A DNA stretch of 32,693 bases from Verrucomicrobiales bacterium (GTDB lineage Bacteria > Verrucomicrobiota > Verrucomicrobiia > Limisphaerales > JAQGOV01): assembly GCA_028293425.1 (NCBI GenBank), contig JAQGOV010000107.1, positions 1-32,693 of the forward strand. The letters are read 5' to 3'. This document shows positions 1-6,531 of this stretch, piece after piece (the stretch's first letter is position 1; each line of letters begins with the position of its first letter). A program made the translations under genes and the position numbers. Under the pieces are notes generated by a model that saw only the letters and a list, made by a program, of their open reading frames with translations, did no database searches and was not told the DNA's origin.

Positions 1-33
1 GGCAATAAAGCGGAGCATGTGGTCCTTAACTCT

Positions 34-1470
34 TTAGCGAGCGTAATCGGGGCTTGTTCCGGTCCGAAGAATAAACGGCCAGTCACTGGCCTGCGCGAGG
101 AGCAGTTCCCGGGCGGCTTGTTTGAGGGCCCGCTGGGTGATGCCGCTGGATTCAGGGAAGCGCCGCGCGAGGTTAGTCATCCGCTCCATCGCCACGTCTA
201 GGTGCGGGTAGATCCATTCGTTGGTTTCGTTCAGCCAAACCTTCAGGTAACCTTCCTCGCCCCAGCTTGAGGCGCTGGGAGAGGCGACCTGCTGCGTGGG
301 GTTCTCTCGCAAGTAATCGAACGGAGTGCTGAGCTGGATCGTTTTTTGGTCGTAATAGGCCTTGCGAACGAAATAGTTCAGAAACTCGGGGCCTTCATAC
401 CACCAATGCCCGAACAATTCAGCGTCGTAAGGAGAGACCACGTGAGGCGGGCGATCCGTGATTTCCCTGAGTTGTTCCATCTGCTGAATGCGGGCTTCCA
501 GGAAGTTCTGGGCGTGCTCGGCCGCGGCTTCGAGAGCGACGCTGCGATCGTAAATGGCTTTCTCTCCATCGCCGCCGGTGATGGCGTGGTACTTGATGCC
601 CGTAAAAGTCCGTATGCCGCTCACGGGCATGTAGGGCTTCACATAGTCGTAATCCAGGTCGTATCCGATATCACGGTAAAAGTCGCGATACCGCCGGTCG
701 CCGGGGTATCCCTCATGCTTGCTCCACACTTGTTTGGCGGATTCGAGATCACGCCCAAATACGGCAATGCCGTTGGGAGTAAAGATAGGAGCAAACACGC
801 CATAGCGGGGGCGCGGATGCGCGTGCAAAAGACCGTGGGTGTCAACCAGGCACCAGCGGATGTTGGCTTCCTGAAGGACTTGTTCGACGCCTTCGGCGTA
901 AGCGCATTCCGGCAGCCAGATGCCGCGCGGTTCGCGTCCGAAGCAGCTCCGGTAATGATCGCGAGCCGTCAGGATCTGCGCGCGAATGGAACTCGGGTGA
1001 TGGGAGAGCAACGGAAGGACTGCATGCGTGGCGGCGGTGGTGATGATCTCAAGCTTCCCGGCATCCTGGAACTTGCGGAAGGCGGAGACCAGGTTGCGTT
1101 CGTACGAGAAATAGGTTTCGCGGAGCGAATTAAAGCGATGGTGATAGACCCAGGCCAGCGGTTGATAATGCTTGTCCCAATACGTGCGGTGAATTTCGCG
1201 TTCGGCCAGTTCAATCAAACCTTCCAGGTGGCGCACATAGCGCTCCTGGAGTAGAGGATCCGCCAGCATGGAGCAGAGCGTCGGGGAGAGAGTAATGGTC
1301 AGCCGGGTGTCCATCCCATCCTTCAACCAGCCCTCCATCATCTGGATCAGAGGCAGGTAGGTTTCCGTGATAGCCTCGTAGAGCCAGTTTTCTTCCAGGA
1401 ATTTTTCATGCTCCGGATGCCGCACAAACGGCAGGTGCGCATGCAAAATAATGGACAAATAACCTTTCAT
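34..1470 (-). CDS. GH57 family 1,4-alpha-glucan branching enzyme (DUF1957-type), C-terminus cut by in-frame stop
   Basis: This 478-residue protein reads as a glycoside hydrolase family 57 glucan branching enzyme, which in this family makes alpha-1,6 branches in glycogen in the cytoplasm. It opens with the family's LHAHLPFVRHPE start. The probable nucleophile is Glu188 in GIWLPECAY and the probable acid/base is Asp349 in SPYDAELFGHWW. A C-terminal helical region ends with ASDWPFILRTGTSPDYAR. The TAA stop falls exactly where the family normally continues: the codons after it, in the same frame to the window edge, read RVKDHMLRFIA, which looks like the missing conserved tail. The gene therefore carries either a real late nonsense change or a sequence error; the catalytic core is intact. 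It lies 78 bp downstream of the DUF4912 gene on the same strand, consistent with a glycogen-metabolism operon. Family assignment is confident; branching activity rather than amylase activity is inferred. Confidence 0.88.
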   Translation of the reverse strand: MKGYLSIILHAHLPFVRHPEHEKFLEENWLYEAITETYLPLIQMMEGWLKDGMDTRLTITLSPTLCSMLADPLLQERYVRHLEGLIELAEREIHRTYWDKHYQPLAWVYHHRFNSLRETYFSYERNLVSAFRKFQDAGKLEIITTAATHAVLPLLSHHPSSIRAQILTARDHYRSCFGREPRGIWLPECAYAEGVEQVLQEANIRWCLVDTHGLLHAHPRPRYGVFAPIFTPNGIAVFGRDLESAKQVWSKHEGYPGDRRYRDFYRDIGYDLDYDYVKPYMPVSGIRTFTGIKYHAITGGDGEKAIYDRSVALEAAAEHAQNFLEARIQQMEQLREITDRPPHVVSPYDAELFGHWWYEGPEFLNYFVRKAYYDQKTIQLSTPFDYLRENPTQQVASPSASSWGEEGYLKVWLNETNEWIYPHLDVAMERMTNLARRFPESSGITQRALKQAARELLLAQASDWPFILRTGTSPDYAR

Positions 1471-1548
1471 GCCTTAATCGCGGTGTTCAGTGTTCCCGGC
1501 TTTCCAGGTGATGACCAGCCTTCTTACGCTCTTTGCTGCGGCCAGGAA

Positions 1549-2796
1549 TCATTCCAGGCTGGAAGCAACGGGGGGCTTTAACCTGGAGTCTTGCGGATGA
1601 TGCCCTACTTCGCCCCCGAATTCCGTCGAGCGGCTGAAATGCAAAGCGGCGCTGCGTTGCTCTTTCTGATCGGCCGATGTTGCCACCGCGGGCAGCTCAT
1701 AACGCCCATCCGGCAGGGCGAACCTGTAACTGAAAGTGCCATCAGAGCGCAGCTTGATGATGCGGCCGCCAATGGTTACTTCCGCGTCCGGCTCGGTGGC
1801 ACCGTAGATGATCAGTTCCGCATTCACATTGAACCAGAACTTGCGACGCTCCATGCCTCCGAAAGGAGAGGAGATGCTGCTGATGGCGCCGGTAACGCCT
1901 AGCATCGCTGGTGTCGGCTGAGAGAAATGGGCCGCCGCGGCGGAGGCCAGCTCCTGCTGCCATTGGCGGCGGATGAGTTCAGTAATTTCGAGTGAACCCA
2001 TCCAAATCCGGCGCACCGAATCCATCGAGATGATTTGAGCGAGAGCCTTTTCCTGCGCGGGGGTCCAAGCACGGGAAGCGATGATATCCACTGGAGGCAG
2101 GTTCTTATAACCCATGCCGCGCAATTGTTCGATCGCTTCCATCAATGGGACGTGATCGGCGGCCGCTTGCTTCACGAGCGTCAGCAGTTGTGAAAATTGG
2201 AGGTCCGTGGGCAAAGTTTCGAAACGGGTGCTCACGTCCTCGGACATGGTATCAGGCGGGGTGAGAGTTGCTCCCGAAGTCGAAACTGTTTCCCATTTGC
2301 CGCTTTTGGTGTAAAGGCCGAGCTCGGCGATGTAGCGTGTGCCGCCCTGGCCTACATTGATAAACCAGTTGCGGGATTCCGGGTGAACATGCACCTCGGT
2401 GAAGGGTTTGCCGGCGATTAGATTTTGATAAACGCGGATGACCAGGTGCTTGTCGGCGGAGCGGGCGTTGTATTCCTTCTGCTGCTCGCGCGTGAGATCC
2501 CAGTGCGCGTAAACCCAATGGGGATCCCGTGCGGTGACCACGAACCGCTTGGTGCCATACGACTCGGGCAGTTCGGCCGTGGCCAGTGAGGGGATCGACA
2601 ACAGCTCGGCTTTTTGCCCAGGACCCAGAGCATAACGCTTTCCCGGTCCGCTCACATTGGCGGAGGATGGGGGCGCGTCGCCCTCCAAAAGAACCGGCGG
2701 GATTTTTAGCGGAGCAGCGCTCTTAGGTTTCTCCGGTGCTTTTTGCGCGGAGAGTTTCGGAGAACTGATTTTCTTTTTTCCATTTTCAGATTTCAT
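1549..2796 (-). CDS. DUF4912 domain-containing protein
   Basis: The 415-residue protein starts with a Lys/Ser/Pro/Ala-rich, probably disordered tail of about 70 residues. Next comes a DUF4912-like domain containing RFVVTARDPHWVYAHWD and a beta-rich stretch with NWFINVGQGGTRYIAELG. A helical middle part follows, and the C-terminal beta domain (ELIIYGATEPDAEVTIGG, then DGTFSYRFALPDG) resembles an extracellular-type beta-sandwich although no signal peptide is visible. I chose the ATG at 2796 over one seven codons upstream because the basic MKSENGKKK start is more typical; neither has a clear Shine-Dalgarno site. DUF4912 has no assigned reaction that I know. Its position directly upstream of a GH57 branching enzyme suggests a role in glycogen handling or regulation. 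Recognition of the domain rests on the DPHWVYAHWD region. Confidence 0.78.
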   Translation of the reverse strand: MKSENGKKKISSPKLSAQKAPEKPKSAAPLKIPPVLLEGDAPPSSANVSGPGKRYALGPGQKAELLSIPSLATAELPESYGTKRFVVTARDPHWVYAHWDLTREQQKEYNARSADKHLVIRVYQNLIAGKPFTEVHVHPESRNWFINVGQGGTRYIAELGLYTKSGKWETVSTSGATLTPPDTMSEDVSTRFETLPTDLQFSQLLTLVKQAAADHVPLMEAIEQLRGMGYKNLPPVDIIASRAWTPAQEKALAQIISMDSVRRIWMGSLEITELIRRQWQQELASAAAAHFSQPTPAMLGVTGAISSISSPFGGMERRKFWFNVNAELIIYGATEPDAEVTIGGRIIKLRSDGTFSYRFALPDGRYELPAVATSADQKEQRSAALHFSRSTEFGGEVGHHPQDSRLKPPVASSLE

Positions 2797-3111
2797 ACAA
2801 GGTCTGATCTGCCACACACGAGCCTAACCGCCTTTAGAAGAACTAAGCCGAATTGGACTTTACGTTGGAAGCCGTCGGATGCGCAATGGCAAACTAGGTA
2901 GCACCCCCCGTGGGGCGTTCACCTACCTTTACGCAATCATGAAACTTCTTCATACCTACTCACAGAGAAGCTTTTAGCGGTTGCACCTTTGCCAAACAGC
3001 GCGGCGGTTTTCTTTAACCAGGATGAGGTTCTAAGCAAATGAAAGCACGCCTGTCGTCTAACTGTGGAGTGGCTGGTTTGACAGTCATGGAGGTATTTCT
3101 TATTCTTTAAT
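2797..3111. other. Intergenic region between divergent DUF4912 gene and DsrE-like gene
   Basis: This 315-bp gap holds no convincing gene. It contains a compound stem-loop at 2896-2928 (outer arms AGGTAG and CTACCT, inner CCCC and GGGG) and, at its right end, a good sigma70-type promoter for the plus-strand genes. A 12-codon ATG frame at 2939 is too short to call. Confidence 0.5.
3078..3106 (+). promoter_or_regulatory. Sigma70-type promoter of the DsrE-like gene trio
   Basis: A perfect TTGACA at 3078-3083 is followed after 17 bp by TATTCT at 3101-3106. The ATG of the first gene is at 3112, only five bases beyond the -10 box, so the expected transcription start falls on or next to the start codon. 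If the promoter is used, the message would be leaderless. The only GGAGG-like site lies 18 bases upstream of the ATG, too far to work normally. Confidence 0.55.
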
Positions 3112-3429
3112 ATGCAGCTTACTGGGAAAAAACTGGGCCTTCTTCTTTCCGTAGCCCCCAACCATCCCAACTTCCAACACGGCCTGCGCCTGGCGGAGGC
3201 GGCGGTCCGACGCGGTGTTCACGTTTACCTTTATTGTATCGATGAGGCAGTCCGCGGGTTGGAGGACCCTCAGTTACAGGAACTCAAAACCCAGGGCGTT
3301 AATCTTTTTGCCTGCGCTTACGGGGCTCAGAACCGGGGTGTTGCAATCTCCGATTTGGCTGCCTTCTCCGGCCTGACGGTGGTGAGTGATTTGCTGGCAT
3401 CCACTGACCGTTTCATTGCTCTCAACTAA
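3112..3429 (+). CDS. DsrE-like sulfur-relay family protein
   Basis: This is a 105-residue soluble alpha/beta protein. Its layout fits the DsrE/TusD family: a beta-strand start (KLGLLLSVAP), a helix (HGLRLAEAAVRRGV), a second strand (VHVYLYCIDEAV), and the segment GVNLFACAYGAQNRG with Cys at the position expected for the sulfur-carrying cysteine. The end (VVSDLLASTDRFIAL) matches the usual 'DLL..aDRvi.l' close of the fold. Family members carry persulfide sulfur in tRNA 2-thiolation (TusBCD) or in dissimilatory sulfur oxidation (DsrEFH). It is first of three tightly packed genes, with 3 bp before the next. Which sulfur pathway it serves cannot be told from sequence. Confidence 0.75.
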   Translation: MQLTGKKLGLLLSVAPNHPNFQHGLRLAEAAVRRGVHVYLYCIDEAVRGLEDPQLQELKTQGVNLFACAYGAQNRGVAISDLAAFSGLTVVSDLLASTDRFIALN

Positions 3430-3432
3430 CGT

Positions 3433-3783
3433 ATGAAGTCCTCCGCTCTATTTATCATCTCCGCGGATCCGAGAACTTCGACCCGTGCGGCCGAGGCAGT
3501 GCGCATCGCGGCCGGAGTTGCGCCGTGGCAGCGGGTCAGAATCCAGGTCTGTTTTCGGGGAGCGGCCGTTTTGGCGCTCGACACCCAGGTGGAACAATGG
3601 GTCGATGGGGAGGTTTTTCTGCGCCATCTCCCATCCCTGGCTTTGGAGCCAAGGACATTATGGGCCCGGGCGGAATCTCCATTTATGGCTGAGATCAAGG
3701 AGCCTATCATTCCCTTTGAAACCCTGAACGGGCCACAGCTCGCCGCCCTGGCGGCAGGAGCGCAATACGTTCTAAATTTTTAG
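3433..3783 (+). CDS. DsrF/TusC-like DsrE-superfamily protein
   Basis: A 116-residue soluble protein that looks like the DsrF/TusC branch of the DsrE superfamily. It opens with ALFIISADPRTSTRAAEAVR, a strand-loop-helix resembling DsrF-type starts. It continues with RIQVCFRGAAVLAL, where the strand carries one cysteine, and ends with AALAAGAQYVLNF. It starts 3 bp after the preceding DsrE-like gene and is followed 1 bp later by the short third gene, so the three are very probably co-transcribed and may form one heteromeric sulfur-transfer complex. The assignment rests on fold pattern and context, so the family is moderately sure and the specific partner roles are inferred. Confidence 0.65.
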   Translation: MKSSALFIISADPRTSTRAAEAVRIAAGVAPWQRVRIQVCFRGAAVLALDTQVEQWVDGEVFLRHLPSLALEPRTLWARAESPFMAEIKEPIIPFETLNGPQLAALAAGAQYVLNF

Positions 3784-3784
3784 C

Positions 3785-3964
3785 ATGCGCCGGATATTGC
3801 ACATACTGACAGCGGAAGACAGGCCCTTCTCCTCCGAGATAATCCAGCACCAGGCGGCCAGCCCGCATTGTAATGTTGAAACTTTTGACCTGAACCAGGG
3901 GCCGCCCGACTACGATATGCTCCTGGACAAGATTTTCTCTGCTGATTCCGTGGCTGTCTGGTAA
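3785..3964 (+). CDS. Short DsrH/TusB-like protein (59 aa), third gene of the sulfur-relay trio
   Basis: An ATG one base after the stop of the previous gene opens a 59-codon frame ending in TAA. The product begins MRRILHILTAEDRPFSSEII and ends YDMLLDKIFSADSVAVW. The opening strand and the closing 'aD.vvvW' pattern resemble the start and finish of DsrH/TusB-type proteins, but those are usually 80-100 residues, so this one is short. One cysteine is present, in PHCNVE. Its last 55 bases overlap the 3' end of queG on the other strand. Tight packing with two DsrE-like genes is the main support; homology to DsrH is tentative and it could be a distinct small family. Confidence 0.5.
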   Translation: MRRILHILTAEDRPFSSEIIQHQAASPHCNVETFDLNQGPPDYDMLLDKIFSADSVAVW

Positions 3965-5025
3965 GATGAGCGTTCCCGGATCCGGCCGATTGCCCATTGA
4001 GCATGCTCGGCAATCAGTGGCTCGGGATCATGCGCTGCCATTTCCAGGGCAGGGATGGCGTTGCCATCACCCACATTGCCCAAGGCGACGCAAACGTTCC
4101 GCAACACTCCGCGTCGTTTAGTTCGAAGCATTGGTGTGCCCTGAAACCGCTCCTTGAATTGCTGATCGTTCAGCGAAAGCAGCTCCAGCAAATCGGGCGC
4201 GTCCAAGTCTGGCCGGGCATGCGGCTTCATGAGAGCGCCTTCCTTGGCAAATCGATTCCATGGACAGGCGTCCAGGCAGTCGTCGCAGCCATAAATCCGG
4301 TTGCCAATAGCGGGACGCAGTTCCACAGGGATAGGGCCTTTGAGCTCGATGGTCAGATAAGAGATGCATCGCCGGGCATCCAGCTGGAAGGGCGCTGTGA
4401 TGGCCCCTGTGGGACAGGCCGAGATGCAACGGGCGCAGGTTCCACAGCGATTCTTCTCAGCGAGATCCGGTGGCAGGAGAAGCGTGGTCAGGATTTCTGA
4501 GATGAAAAACCAATTGCCGAGTTCACGGCTGATTAGGTTGGTATGCTTGCCCACAAAGCCCAGCCCGGCTCGTTGAGCCAAATCCCGTTCCAAAATCGGC
4601 CCGGTATCCACATACCACAACGAGCGCGTCGCGGCGCCGCCCAGCTCATTTACATAATCCGTGAGCGCCTTGAGCTTCTCCGCCAGCACGTCATGGTAAT
4701 CCTTAAATCTCGCATACCGGGCAATGGTCCCGGTGAATCCCGTGGCAGCATGCTCGGGAAAGAATTCTTCAGGTGAACCTGCTTTGCGATCTTCCGCAAT
4801 TTCCGGGTAGGCAGTTGCTAACACGATCACACTTTGCATGCCCGGCAGCACCTGCTGTGGGTCCAATCTTTTGAAGGCATTGCGTTCCAGGTACCCCATG
4901 GTTCCGTGGCGTTTCTCTTCCAGCCAGGCCTGGAATCTTGGCGCTGATTCGGGCGCTGCCGCCGTCGTGAAGCGGCACGTGTCGAACCCCAAGTCCTGCG
5001 CCCGCTCTTGTATCTGCGCCTTCAT
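3910..5025 (-). CDS. queG: Epoxyqueuosine reductase QueG
   Basis: A 371-residue cytoplasmic iron-sulfur enzyme that performs the last step of queuosine synthesis, reducing epoxyqueuosine at tRNA position 34 with a cobalamin cofactor. The N-terminal cobalamin-binding part includes YVDTGPILERDLA, where Asp140 matches the family's catalytic acid. Two [4Fe-4S] sites follow: Cys194, Cys197, Cys200 and Cys204 in CGTCARCISACP, Cys220, and Cys247, Cys250 and Cys254 in CDDCLDACPW. A HEAT-like C-terminal section (VALGNVGDGNAIPALEMAAHDPEPLIAEHAQWAIGRI split over two helices) is typical of full-length QueG. Its start overlaps the aroK stop by 4 bp, suggesting translational coupling. Length and motifs fit an active enzyme. 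Confidence 0.95.
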   Translation of the reverse strand: MKAQIQERAQDLGFDTCRFTTAAAPESAPRFQAWLEEKRHGTMGYLERNAFKRLDPQQVLPGMQSVIVLATAYPEIAEDRKAGSPEEFFPEHAATGFTGTIARYARFKDYHDVLAEKLKALTDYVNELGGAATRSLWYVDTGPILERDLAQRAGLGFVGKHTNLISRELGNWFFISEILTTLLLPPDLAEKNRCGTCARCISACPTGAITAPFQLDARRCISYLTIELKGPIPVELRPAIGNRIYGCDDCLDACPWNRFAKEGALMKPHARPDLDAPDLLELLSLNDQQFKERFQGTPMLRTKRRGVLRNVCVALGNVGDGNAIPALEMAAHDPEPLIAEHAQWAIGRIRERSSYQTATESAEKILSRSIS

Positions 5026-5573
5026 GTGGCAGAGCCATCGTGAGAGGTTCGTGCGAGCTGAAATTGATGTAGGACGTGCTGAGCCACTTCCTTGACCGAC
5101 CGCATTTCCGTGTTTACCAGGACATCTGCCTGTTTGTAAAAAGGCTCCCGAGAAGCCAGGAGCCTGCGAATTTTTTCCTGAGGATCCGGGTCTTTGAGGA
5201 GGGGGCGGTGAGATTGAGCGCGCACCCGTTCCCAGATCACTTCAGGAGAAGCCCACAGGCAGACCACCAGCGCGTGCGATTTTAAGCTTTGAAGATTTTC
5301 GGCATTGGCAGCCAGCCCGCCGCCAGTTGAAAACACGTGCTTGTTCAAATGGCTGATTTCACCGACCACTTGCTTTTCAATTTGTCGGAAAACCGCTTCT
5401 CCGGCCTGGGCAAAAATATCCGTGATGGATTTGCCGGTATGATTTTCGATCCATTCATCCGTGTCTATAAATTGAAAATGGATGTGCGAAGCGACCAGGC
5501 GTCCCACAGAGGATTTTCCTGTGCCCATGAAGCCGATCAACGCAAGATTATGCATGGTTCGCTGACTGCTCAT
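5022..5573 (-). CDS. aroK: Shikimate kinase
   Basis: A 183-residue cytoplasmic kinase that phosphorylates shikimate at the 3-hydroxyl in aromatic amino acid synthesis. It shows the P-loop GFMGTGKSS (residues 14-22), the shikimate-binding DTDEWIE (37-43), the STGGG strand-turn (82-86) and the lid-region HRPLL. Length is normal for AroK. An internal Met at residue 7 (MHNLALIGF, start 5555) is an equally plausible start because neither ATG has a strong ribosome site. The stop overlaps the start of queG in a 4-bp coupled arrangement. Upstream of it on the same strand sits the Rrf2 regulator, separated by 66 bp. Confidence 0.95.
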   Translation of the reverse strand: MSSQRTMHNLALIGFMGTGKSSVGRLVASHIHFQFIDTDEWIENHTGKSITDIFAQAGEAVFRQIEKQVVGEISHLNKHVFSTGGGLAANAENLQSLKSHALVVCLWASPEVIWERVRAQSHRPLLKDPDPQEKIRRLLASREPFYKQADVLVNTEMRSVKEVAQHVLHQFQLARTSHDGSAT

Positions 5574-5639
5574 GAAAAAGAATTTAACCGGAAATCTTCA
5601 GAATAGCACACGAATATTGGCGTCGTGTCCAGTGGGTGC

Positions 5640-6101
5640 TCAAATGATGAAATCCAGCTTCCGGAGTTGATCGTCATCCAGTTTGCTCGCTCTTTGGCAT
5701 AGCTCTGCAACACTTGTATTCTCCAGAATCTTTACAATGGCGTCCCGCACCTCCTTCATTACGCTTCGGATGGCGCAGCGGGATTCGTCGGGGCAGGAGC
5801 ACTTCTCGTAAAACTTTTCGCTCACGCAGCCAACAGGAGCGAGGGCGCCTTCAATATGGCGGATTACCACGGCGAGCTTGATTTGATCCGGCGGCGCGGC
5901 CAGTCGATAACCTCCTGACACGCCGCGTCGGCTCTGCACTACTCCCCCGGACTTAAGATCATTGAGGATCTGCTCCAAAAACCTTTTCGGAATGTTTTGC
6001 TGGTCGGAAATGGCTTGAATACGGACGACATCCTGATGGTAATTCTGACCAAGGACCACAAGGGCGCGCAGAGCATATTCTCCGCGTTGCGACAATTTCA
6101 T
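5640..6101 (-). CDS. Rrf2-family transcriptional regulator with cysteine cluster (IscR/CysR/CymR-like)
   Basis: A 153-residue DNA-binding protein with the Rrf2 winged helix at the N-terminus: MKLSQRGEYALRALVVLG, then the recognition region IPKRFLEQILNDLKSGGVVQSRRGVSGGYRLA. Cys92, Cys101, Cys103 and Cys109 form a cluster resembling the [2Fe-2S] ligand region of IscR and relatives. Rrf2 regulators control Fe-S assembly, nitric oxide response or cysteine/sulfate metabolism (CymR, CysR). It is divergent from the sulfate-uptake genes across a 178-bp AT-rich region containing an inverted repeat, so control of sulfate uptake is the best inference. The effector, whether Fe-S cluster or a cysteine-synthase partner, cannot be read from sequence. 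Confidence 0.88.
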   Translation of the reverse strand: MKLSQRGEYALRALVVLGQNYHQDVVRIQAISDQQNIPKRFLEQILNDLKSGGVVQSRRGVSGGYRLAAPPDQIKLAVVIRHIEGALAPVGCVSEKFYEKCSCPDESRCAIRSVMKEVRDAIVKILENTSVAELCQRASKLDDDQLRKLDFII

Positions 6102-6138
6102 TACGTATAAGGTAAAAACCCTACTGGTTTGGTCAAGT

Positions 6139-6157
6139 TTTCATGTAGTGCATGAAA
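6139..6157. promoter_or_regulatory. Candidate operator: perfect 7-bp inverted repeat upstream of the Rrf2 gene
   Basis: TTTCATG and CATGAAA face each other across the 5-base spacer TAGTG. The repeat lies about 40 bp upstream of the Rrf2 start codon, directly behind a possible minus-strand -35 (TTGACC, 6131-6136), and about 120 bp upstream of the OscA-like gene. Position between the regulator and its likely target suggests autoregulation or shared control. No binding consensus was matched. Confidence 0.4.
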
Positions 6158-6239
6158 GGTTTATGAAATTTTTTAAATAACATGTAAGTGGCTAATAGTA
6201 ATTATCTTATAGATATTCTACATTACCTAACAATCTCTA

Positions 6240-6267
6240 TTGACATAATGGAGATTAAGGTTAAAAC
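6240..6267 (+). promoter_or_regulatory. Possible promoter of the sulfate-uptake operon
   Basis: TTGACA at 6240-6245 is a perfect -35 box. The matching -10 is weak: TAAAAC at 6262-6267 (16-bp spacing) is the best candidate. The region from 6102 to 6279 is clearly more AT-rich than its surroundings, as expected for a control region. The start codon of the OscA-like gene is at 6280, so any leader would be only a few bases long. Confidence 0.35.
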
Positions 6268-6279
6268 TGCGAGTATTCG

Positions 6280-6492
6280 ATGAATGCACAACTAAATTCG
6301 GGTGATAAAGAGTCCTCTGGATGGCTGAACCTGGTTCGCGCGCAGGTGGATTCGATGAACTTTGGTGTGGTGCAAATCGTCGTGCACGAGAACAGGGTTG
6401 TCCAGATCGAGCGCACCGAAAAGGTGCGGTTGGATAAATCCAATTCTTTAATGGCAGCCAACTGGAAAACCAGAGGCCAGAACAATACGTAA
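6280..6492 (+). CDS. YezD/OscA-family small protein (DUF2292)
   Basis: A 70-residue soluble protein. Residues 28-51 (FGVVQIVVHENRVVQIERTE followed by KVRL) carry the family's signature 'fGsV.i.vhdg.VvqIerTEKvRl'. Members of DUF2292 include Bacillus YezD and Pseudomonas OscA. From memory, oscA lies upstream of sbp and sulfate-transport genes and is needed for organosulfur use under sulfur limitation and for chromate tolerance. The arrangement here (oscA-like gene, porin, sbp, cysTWA) repeats that link, which strongly supports a sulfur-starvation role. The biochemical function is unknown. A 39-bp gap separates it from the porin gene, with AACGGGAGGAAC just upstream of the latter as a ribosome site. 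Confidence 0.82.
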   Translation: MNAQLNSGDKESSGWLNLVRAQVDSMNFGVVQIVVHENRVVQIERTEKVRLDKSNSLMAANWKTRGQNNT

Positions 6493-6531
6493 CCAACCGA
6501 CCCAGCAACGGGAGGAACCAAAAACAATCAA

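Noticed and set aside
346-1254. A 302-codon plus-strand open frame opposite the GH57 gene
   Set aside because: It lies entirely antisense to a gene with clear GH57 motifs, has no recognisable domain and is explained by codon bias of the real gene.
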